A DNA stretch of 64,000 bases. It comes from Corythucha ciliata (taxonomy: Eukaryota > Arthropoda > Insecta > Hemiptera > Tingidae). This document shows, in pieces, positions 57,025 to 64,000 of this stretch. How positions within the stretch are numbered: the first letter of the stretch is position 1; each line of letters opens with the position of its first letter. A program made the translations under genes and the position numbers. The notes under the pieces were generated by a model. It was not told the origin of the DNA and made no database searches. It saw nothing but the letters and a program-made list of their open reading frames with translations. The stretch spans positions 5,704,001 through 5,768,000 of the forward strand of contig CM075940.1 in assembly GCA_038030265.1 (NCBI GenBank), read 5' to 3'.

Positions 57025-57264
57025 TCGTGTCAGTTACTAAGAGTATAAGTCAAAAATTAGCCATTTTCCGTTCTTGCACTCAGCTTGACGGCCTACCTCT
57101 ACTCTTCTGTTCTCAAGAGTATAAGTCACGAAAAAAACCGAATTCCTATTCCTAAGGGGACTTGTAAATAACAGTATTGTTTGGGTTTTATTTAAATTGA
57201 AAAGTTTGGAACGCTCTCTTGAAAAATTCAATTTTTTGACTTATACTCTTAGTAACTGACACGT
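57025..57264. mobile_element. Tc1/mariner-like MITE, 240 bp
   Basis: Perfect 31-bp inverted ends: CGTGTCAGTTACTAAGAG plus TATAAGTCAAAAA at 57026-57056 and its inverse at 57233-57263. TA dinucleotides lie just outside both ends (57023-57024 and 57265-57266), as in TA-targeting elements. The AAGAGTATAAGTCA phrase also occurs once inside (near 57114). No transposase. Confidence 0.85.
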
Positions 57265-57606
57265 TAGAAATAATGCGAATACTGTGATTTCAATTAAATC
57301 TTCAACACTCTCAGTCAGAGGATTCGGTCGATTTTTCATCCGCTGAGTGTTTGTCACAAGTCGAAGAAGTATGGGACCTCATGTCACTTGCCTTGCCTCA
57401 AACCTCAAAGCTGGCTCGAAAACCCCGGTTCCGTAACTCATGCAAGTTCCTCATTCTTGTTTTGGGGTGGAGCAACCCGTTTTTTGGGTTTTTACTTCCC
57501 TTTTTTGATCCAATTGAATCAGATGAGCCAAAATATCCCAGTTTGTTGTCAAATAATTGAACTTTGGGGCCGGAATTTTCCAGATTTCGTATAATAGAAT
57601 CGCCAT

Positions 57607-57743
57607 CAGGGGGCCTGTTCTCTAACAAAAAACAATTATGTTTGTCGTAGCAATGTTTTTATCACTTTCTTCAAACATATGAATGAAATAAAAACATTGA
57701 TATGAAAAACTTATTGCTTTTTTGTTAGAGAATAGGCCCCCTG
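57607..57743. mobile_element. Hairpin MITE, 137 bp
   Basis: CAGGGGGCCTGTTCTCTAAC then AAAAAA at the left is the inverse of the right end with one or two differences. The interior also pairs (CAATGTTTTTAT with ATAAAAACATTG), so the whole unit can form one long hairpin. No clear target duplication. Confidence 0.8.
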
Positions 57744-57749
57744 GTCGGT

Positions 57750-58435
57750 TGAAATCACACCAGGCCATGAAAATTGCAATCCCTCCCCCCACTCTTTAAA
57801 CTTACTTTTGGACTGGAAACGCTGTACTGGAAGCTGACAAAAATCGTCGATCAGGCGTCATACATTGTTGTATTCACATTGATTTCATTCATGAGTTATT
57901 TTAGCTCTCTTTCTCCGTAAAAAAATGAAACACGTGAGGAACGATGAATAAAGTGAACTGCAAGCTAATTGAGCCTATCTCCCCTGCGTGCTTGAATACC
58001 TGAGTTTCGTCTGATAAGCTTGTTCAATTTAGCACTGAATCAAAGTAGCTCTGTTGTTAATGAATACATTATTAAGACCACGTTTCATGTTTTCATGCTA
58101 CGACATTTCAATATTCTGGAGGTGTTAGTGCAAAAACAACATCGCTTTTAGTATGTTCTTCATTTACCACTTGTATAAATCGTAAGGAGTACTGGCACAA
58201 ATCAAGAAATAAATGTTATAAAAGAGAAACTTTGGAAACCCATGGAAATGTCGGAGCAGAGGCGTAAAACAAGTAATTCACTTTTCTCTCTTTAACATAA
58301 AGGTTTTTAGGGACGAGAGAAAAATTGGACGGCCATTCGTCTCGACGCCCTAAAAATCACTTTAAAAAAAAATAGTGACTGCTTTTTGACCCGGCGAGAT
58401 GTGAGTTTTCCAGTGTGACCATTTGGTGGGCCGAT
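57750..58435. other. No recognizable gene
   Basis: A+T-rich. Nothing coding or repetitive recognized. Confidence 0.4.
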
Positions 58436-58439
58436 GACA

Positions 58440-58447
58440 ACTTCCCT
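58440..58447. repeat. 8-bp target duplication, left (hAT)
   Basis: ACTTCCCT, repeated exactly at 60586-60593. Confidence 0.92.
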
Positions 58448-58729
58448 CAGTGGCGGATTTACTGGGTGGGTTTTGGGGGTTTAAATCCCCCCGAAGAAGA
58501 TGGCTTAGGGCAAAAATTTGTTGATAGTCATTCCAGAGATATCTTCTATTACATTTCATCGACCAAAGGATGACTGTTGAAGGGGGATCCCCGCACAGAA
58601 TGATAATTTCTCGACGAAGAGGCGATCTGGTGACGGTGGGGCCACCATTCAATGGTGGAGGGGGGGCGAAAAGCATAAACAGATGAAAAAAAAAAAAAGG
58701 ATTTTTAGGTTTCAAAGCGATGATTAGCT

Positions 58730-60530
58730 GCAAATATCGAGAACAAGAGAAAAATACACCAATTCGAGATATCCGAAGGCAACTTCGCGTACAAAACAGA
58801 GAAAATACGCCAATTCCAAATTCCTATAGGCCTTTAAGGGGGAGAAAATTGAGAAAGCGTTCTATTGTGCTACTCTTTGGGAAAGTACGCGGGAGAACGT
58901 TGAAAAAAAGTGCTAAAATATCAAATAGCGGCTTTTGCGGTAGCAGAAAAGCGTTGACTCGTAGTAGAAAACGAAAATAAACCACTAATTTGTGGCTGAA
59001 AATGAAAGAAAAAAAACACTAACATGTGGCGAAAATGGAGAAAAAGCTGCAGTCCATCGCTCGCCTGGCTCAACTATTATTTTTTGAAAACGCCAAATTC
59101 GTGGTTTCTCGAGGCAACAACAGAAAAAAGCGCAGTTGAAAACAATTGCTAATTCACGGCTAAAATTAAGAAAGCCACCTAATTCATGGCTAAAACTGAG
59201 AGCATCTGCTAATTCCGGCCTTAAATTGAAGTAAAACGCTCATTCGCAACTAAAATGGAGAAATAAGCCAATTCGCGGAACAATTTGAGAAAATTGGCTA
59301 AAATTGGGGAAACGCGATAATTCGTGACTAAAATTGAGAAATAATTCGCGACTAAAAATGACAAAAATCGCTTAGATCGCGGCAAAAATTGAGAAAAAAG
59401 CTAATTCACGAATACAAGTGATAGAAAAACCGTTTATTCTCGGCTAAAACTGAGACAAACCGCTAATTCCCGCCTAAAATTGATGTCAAACGCTCATTTT
59501 TAGCTAAAATAAAGATAATTAAATATTTAATTCGTGGCAGAAAGTGCTTATCAGCAGCTAAAATGGAGAAATACGCTACATCTTTGGAACAAACAAGCGC
59601 TAATGTGAAGCTAAAATTGAAGAAACGCTAATTCTAAGATACGTTTGGTAATTTCGCTTGTTCACGGCTAAAAATGATACAAACGCTAATTCCTGGCTAA
59701 AATTGGGAAATTGCGTTGATTCACGGCCAATATTACAAAAGGCTCTCATTTGCGGAGCTGAAATGGGAGATAAACGCTAATTCACGGATTTTTTGAAAAT
59801 CCTCCAGTTCGAAGCTGAAATTGATTAAAAGCGGTGATTCAGGCGTGAAATTAAGGAATAATAATTCACGGTTAAAATTAGGAAATAATGCTCAGCTAAA
59901 ACTAAGAAAACAAAACGCTAATTCGCTGCTAGAATTGAGGAAACGAGATAACTTATTGCGGCTAAAACGGTGATAAACGCTATTTCGCATGGCTAAGAGT
60001 GCGTTTATCAATCACTGAATAACTCATGGAATAGCTATCTCTCGGATAACTTTACATTACAGTCTACGGAAAGGCCTATAGCAATCAGACTTATCCAAAC
60101 TTTGTATGTAGAATAAGTGCATTGATAAACGCACCCTAAGAAGTGAAGAAAAACGCTAAAATTAGAGGAATAAAACGTTAACACGTGGCTAAAACTGAGA
60201 CAAACTGCTAATTGCCGTCTAAAATGTAGAGAAAGAGCTCATTCGCCGCTAAAAATTGAGTGAGTTCGCGGCTAAAGTGGGCAAGAAGCGCTCATTCGCC
60301 GCTGAAACGGAGAAAAACGATAAATCGCGGATCAATTTGAGAAAATCCACTAATTCACGGCTAAAATTGAAGAAATGCGGTGATTCGCGTCAGAAATGAA
60401 GAAAGAATTCGCGGCTAAAATTGAGAAAAAGCTGTTAGATCTTGGTGAAAATTGGGAAAAATCGCTAATTCATGGTTAAAGTTGAGAAAAAGCCAATTAC
60501 TCGTTCCCGAGGCATGTTTGCGGCTGAAAC
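58730..60530. repeat. Degenerate GCTAATTCGCGGCTAAAATT array
   Basis: The unit is about GCTAATTCGCGGCTAAAATT plus GAGAAAAAC, 28-33 bp, about 50 copies over 1.8 kb with heavy divergence, split by the MITE. Same family and same orientation relative to the window as 34380-35880. Confidence 0.92.
59996..60136. mobile_element. PIF/Harbinger (Tourist)-like MITE, 141 bp
   Basis: The ends are GAGTGCGTTTATCAAT and the inverse of GGGTGCGTTTATCAAT. TAA flanks both sides (59993-59995 and 60137-60139), the usual three-base target duplication for this superfamily. It interrupts the array of the hAT element, so it is younger than that element. Confidence 0.85.
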
Positions 60531-60585
60531 TTATATAAAAAGAGGGTAGAACCCCTCCCAAGATAAAATCCTGGATCCGCCACTG

Positions 60586-60593
60586 ACTTCCCT
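60586..60593. repeat. 8-bp target duplication, right (hAT)
   Basis: ACTTCCCT, identical to 58440-58447. Confidence 0.92.
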
Positions 60594-61775
60594 CCTATCC
60601 CGTCGCTTCCCTAATTAACAACAAAATAACTTGTAGAAGACCAGCAGACTGTCTAGAGCTTCAAAAAATTCATAAATAATGATCTTTTGAATGCTTTATC
60701 ATCTGTACTTTACTGAAGCAGAAAAACGTTCCATTATATGCCTCCATTTTCACCGGGGCCTCACGTTAGACTTAACAGGGCGAGAAAACGTAAATGCTCC
60801 AAATTGTTCTGTCAGTCCCCAGATAAGGATAATTTAGAATTTATTTACATAATTTTTGTAAAATAAGGTACAAATTTGTTCAAATGTAAACCCTCCCCTC
60901 TTATTTTTTCTCAAATTGTCATCAGGCTTGTATACAAGTTTTGGCGTTGATGGATTCAGAGACTTTTGAAGTAAGCTCTATTCCTCAGTTCGCTCTTCGC
61001 TCATCAGAGGAGACCAATTAAGAACTCGATGTAATCCATCGTGGCATCTTTAGTAACTTTACTTGAAACATCAATATATAAACCTGGATTGTTCGTGACG
61101 GTCTGGAGAGGAAGGCCAATCAATTAATGGTTGAGACGGTCCCCCTCGAAAAATTAGTGCCCAAACACACCTGATTTATGAATTCTTTTCTTCCTTCTCT
61201 ACCCCCCCCCCCCGCCACACCAATCACGTGTCCTTTTGTATAGAGCCTTGTCAAATGTTCTTCGTTTAGGCTAGTATTTTTTAAGGGGACCCCTCTCATC
61301 TCGTTCACCTTATCAGCAGCGATGAGCAATCCAGTTTACTTATATATATACCAATGACTTGAAGCAGTGTATTTGTAGCTGCCTTGTAAGTTCGCTATCT
61401 CGGGTACTTAAAAACATTAACTCAGACACGGTTATTAAGCGTCGTTAGTGCCCAATAAACTCTGAACTAGCTATCAGCAGAGAATGCGTTCTAAACGGGG
61501 CTTCTCAACAAGTAGTACGCTGTGTTTTCACGGGTGGGACACAGTCTCCATGCAATAATTATAATTAAGATATTAATAATTAATATACACAACTTTCAAA
61601 GTTTATTAAATGGGGCAACTTTTAGTTAAGAAGGAGAGGCTACTAGCGCCATCGAATGTGAGTAAAATCATTAAGTAGTTTTTGGCTGTGTTACGAACGA
61701 GATTTCTGGGTAAGCTTATGGAGTCCATGTCAATCAATGGCGGTGAGTGACCATGGCAATTTCACTGCTATTTTA
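60594..61775. other. No recognizable gene
   Basis: A+T-rich with a 13-C run at about 61201. Nothing coding recognized. Confidence 0.4.
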
Positions 61776-61779
61776 CCAT

Positions 61780-62360
61780 ACACTGGGGAAAAAAGACGGT
61801 TTTCATGCTCGGTTAAAGAGCGTAAACGGTTAAAAAACAATAGTTTTCACCGTGTTTTTTAACCGTGCACAACTATACCTTTACGCGGTTATATGCTTGA
61901 TTAACCGTTCAATAGCAGTCTGATCGGTAACGAGGAACGTCTAACTCGTTAGAATTAACATGATCTTGTAAAGATTAGGAATAAAATTACACGGTAGCAT
62001 AAACCGAGTTAAACTCTTAGCCGTGGACCACGAATCGGCGATTAAGCAAAAACCATGACCCAATTGCTCCGCTGAACTGACCGAGTAAAGAACTTCCTTA
62101 ACCGTTCCACGCAATCGTTTGAGCTTACCGTCCAGCGTTTCCCAAGGTCGAAAGAGATTCAACTCGTGGCTGGTGGGACGTTAGTACACGGTTCAGTTAA
62201 CCGTCAAATACAGGTTAGTTAACCGTCCATCTACACAATTGCTCTCCTTTTGGTTGAAGGTGGGTGGAACGTTCTTTCTTGGTCAGCAAAAATGTTGGGT
62301 GAACGGTAAACTGCTACGCACATTTAGGTTAATTCGTACAACGCACTTTTTGACCGTGTA
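61780..62360. repeat. AACCGT-rich region
   Basis: AACCGT or its inverse ACGGTT occurs well over a dozen times in ~580 bp, in both orientations (for example AACGGTTAAAAAAC against GTTTTTTAACCGTG). The left edge CACTGGGGAAAAAAGACGG resembles a DNA-element end; a matching right end was not found. Possible old MITE. Confidence 0.5.
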
Positions 62361-62364
62361 AAAG

Positions 62365-63040
62365 AGTAGAAAAGAGACCATTACTTTCGAGATTAGCTTA
62401 ACCTTTCGTTAGTCGCATGGTATTTGTTGACGAGAAAGGTCACATGCACCTGTAAGGTGGATATTGTATTTATTTCTTTAAAAATTCGTGTTATTCCTCG
62501 AAAAAGGACGGAAACTGGTTTTATTTTAAGGTACATATTGAATATTTGAATAATTTTACATTTTCTTTTATTTTCTCTGTTTTTGGCCCTTTCTTCCGGC
62601 ACCTGATTTGGCGATTTCATAACTCCGGCGGCCCTAATAGTGGATATCTGGTGAACTAAAGTCTGTCGGTACATTTCCGTTTGTTTCTATGTGTTCCTGG
62701 AAAGGCAAGAAGAAGAGGAGGGAAATCAAACCAATTAATTTTAGCAGGATGCTCCGAGTGAGGGGGTAGTTCTCGGAATCCTCGTGGTATTTCATTGTCC
62801 AATGACCATTCTTTGTAGTTGCTTTTCAACTTCATGTTGTTTGAAACTTTGGGCGAGTGAGAGCAGATTCTCAGTCTCCTAGCGCTGAAGTTCAATAGAT
62901 GTATGCTATCCGTGAGTTGTTGACCGTAATATAATACTACTTTATGGTAAGAATTGTATCATTTAACTTCTAAACGTAGGTACTTTAGCAGTGAAGTTCC
63001 GATGATATATTTTCATGGTGATTCGCGTTATAGCTCCTGT
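62365..63040. other. No recognizable gene
   Basis: A+T-rich, short open frames only. Confidence 0.4.
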
Positions 63041-63047
63041 GGGTTAC

Positions 63048-63415
63048 TCTGTAACTTGTCTAAAATTCCGATTCGGATTACGATGTCGTAAAAAAAGGTC
63101 CACGAACCAGGAGTTTAGCGTGAATCGTGGCAGTTGCAGTTGAGCTTGAGTTTTGAGTTGGGATCTTGATCTAGGTGATATTATCCCTCGCTCCCACCCC
63201 AATACCCTCCACCCAGCACCACCGACACTAGGCGGCGCACGCGCTGTCAGACCCATTTTACCACTTTTGCCGAATTGGTCCCTACTCTCCCGTAAAACGC
63301 ATTCACGTTAAAAAAAAAAAAAAAAAAATCCGACTTACCAAATAGATTGACTAAATTCCGGTAGAATGAAGAGCATTAAAAAATCTGATTCCTCGTAGTT
63401 TACAAAATGACCCCC
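63048..63415. repeat. Possible element with GGCTATTCTGTAACTT-type end
   Basis: GGGTTACTCTGTAACTTGTC at 63048 closely resembles the terminus at 2500, and the following ATTCCG...GATG.CGT also matches that copy. The inverse of the sequence near 63395-63412 (GGGGGGTCATTTTGTAAACT) is a weak partner. A poly-A run of about 18 lies between (63311-63328). Confidence 0.4.
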
Positions 63416-63419
63416 CACC

Positions 63420-64000
63420 CCCAGACACAACCTCATGGTTGCTGACGCAATAATGCGCAAGGCTGCCAGCATTCATTTTTTGAATAAATTCAATATAGTT
63501 GAAAAATTTAGTTTGCAGTAGGATCTGTAATAATTTGATTGAATGACACGTATCTATAGTAGGATAGGTAAAAAAAAAGAAAAACTAAAGATACCCGTGC
63601 ATAGTTATTGGTGCCTACTTAATTGCTTCACGACTTTTCCGATGTTTAGGATAGTATTTTTCAGTGAGAAATCAGATATCCATTGTGGCTATACGCTATG
63701 AGGATGTAAACAACGGCGCCGCTAAGCCGAGAGATTACATTCGCGCAGTTCTAATCGCCCAGTAGAACTATTGCAAGTAGTATTGCAACTTAATTCGGCA
63801 GTTATAGATGTATAAGATTTCCCCTCACTAACAGCACACTTTGATGGAAGGAGAATTCCATCTCAAAGCCGAGGATACACGCTATATTAAATCGGTATAA
63901 TACTGTGGTTTCAATGCAAACAGTTGTGTATAATTCAACTGTCTTCAGCACACAATTCGAAAATGTCGGATTTGAATTTGCACCTATAGCATCACGAATC
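63420..64000. other. No recognizable gene
   Basis: A+T-rich to the window end; no feature recognized. Confidence 0.4.

Larger units (their letters stand above)
58448..60585. mobile_element. Non-autonomous hAT element with internal array, 2.14 kb
   Basis: The left end is CAGTGGCGGATTTACTGGG; the inverse of the right end is CAGTGGCGGATCCAGGA. CAGTGGCGGAT is a classical hAT end. A perfect 8-bp duplication, ACTTCCCT, flanks it. There is no transposase. Between short subterminal regions the element is almost entirely a ~30-bp degenerate array. A Tourist-like MITE has inserted at 59996-60136. Confidence 0.95.

Overview
The window is eukaryotic, intron- and transposon-dominated DNA, most probably from an arthropod. 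Reasons: no dense or operon-like coding, A+T-rich background, several families of broken non-LTR retrotransposons (Jockey-type, LOA/I-type with RNase H, CR1/L2-like), hAT, Tc1/mariner-like and Tourist-like elements, a Ty3/gypsy-type LTR, and many degenerate minisatellites. I cannot name the species from sequence alone. No rRNA, tRNA, CRISPR or bacterial-type operon was seen.

Layout. 1.1-2.3 kb: degenerate ~30-bp tandem array. 2.5-10.46 kb: a DNA-element terminus, then a Jockey-type LINE (3386-10404, + strand, 9-bp target duplication and poly-A tail). That LINE is itself interrupted by a truncated LINE fragment (about 4049-4425), by a complete non-autonomous hAT element (5139-6830, perfect 8-bp target duplication, carrying further inverted-repeat elements) and by about 1.5 kb of unidentified DNA. 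12.17-12.34 kb: possible host exon. 14.9-22.9 kb: an LOA/I-type LINE on the - strand (ORF1, endonuclease, RT, RNase H), interrupted by a CR1/L2-like LINE (18375-20071) and by a hAT element (15376-16762). 23.9-25.6 kb: another array, then a deleted hAT that still carries part of a transposase. 25.9-26.2 kb: LTR-retrotransposon integrase remnant. 28.6-29.6 kb: two foldback structures. 33.8-36.0 kb: a 2.2-kb terminal-inverted-repeat element filled by an array. 36.8-37.35 kb: gypsy-type LTR with polypurine tract. 41.5-44.9 kb: a second Jockey-type LINE (- strand) with a near-identical ~790-bp tandem duplication. 48.7-50.5 kb: arrays. 53.6 kb: the best host exon candidate. 57-60.6 kb: a Tc1/mariner-like MITE, a hairpin MITE and a 2.1-kb hAT element filled with an array and holding a Tourist-like MITE.

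How the parts fit. The only plausible host coding sequence is two + strand exon candidates (12168-12344 and 53598-53859). Their reading phases are compatible, so much of the window could be one ~41-kb intron acting as a transposon sink; this is inference. The order of insertion can be read from the nesting: LINEs first, then hAT elements, then Tourist-like or foldback elements. The most distinctive feature is a recurrent type of non-autonomous hAT element whose interior is a degenerate ~30-bp minisatellite. Related arrays without recognizable hAT ends occur at several other places.
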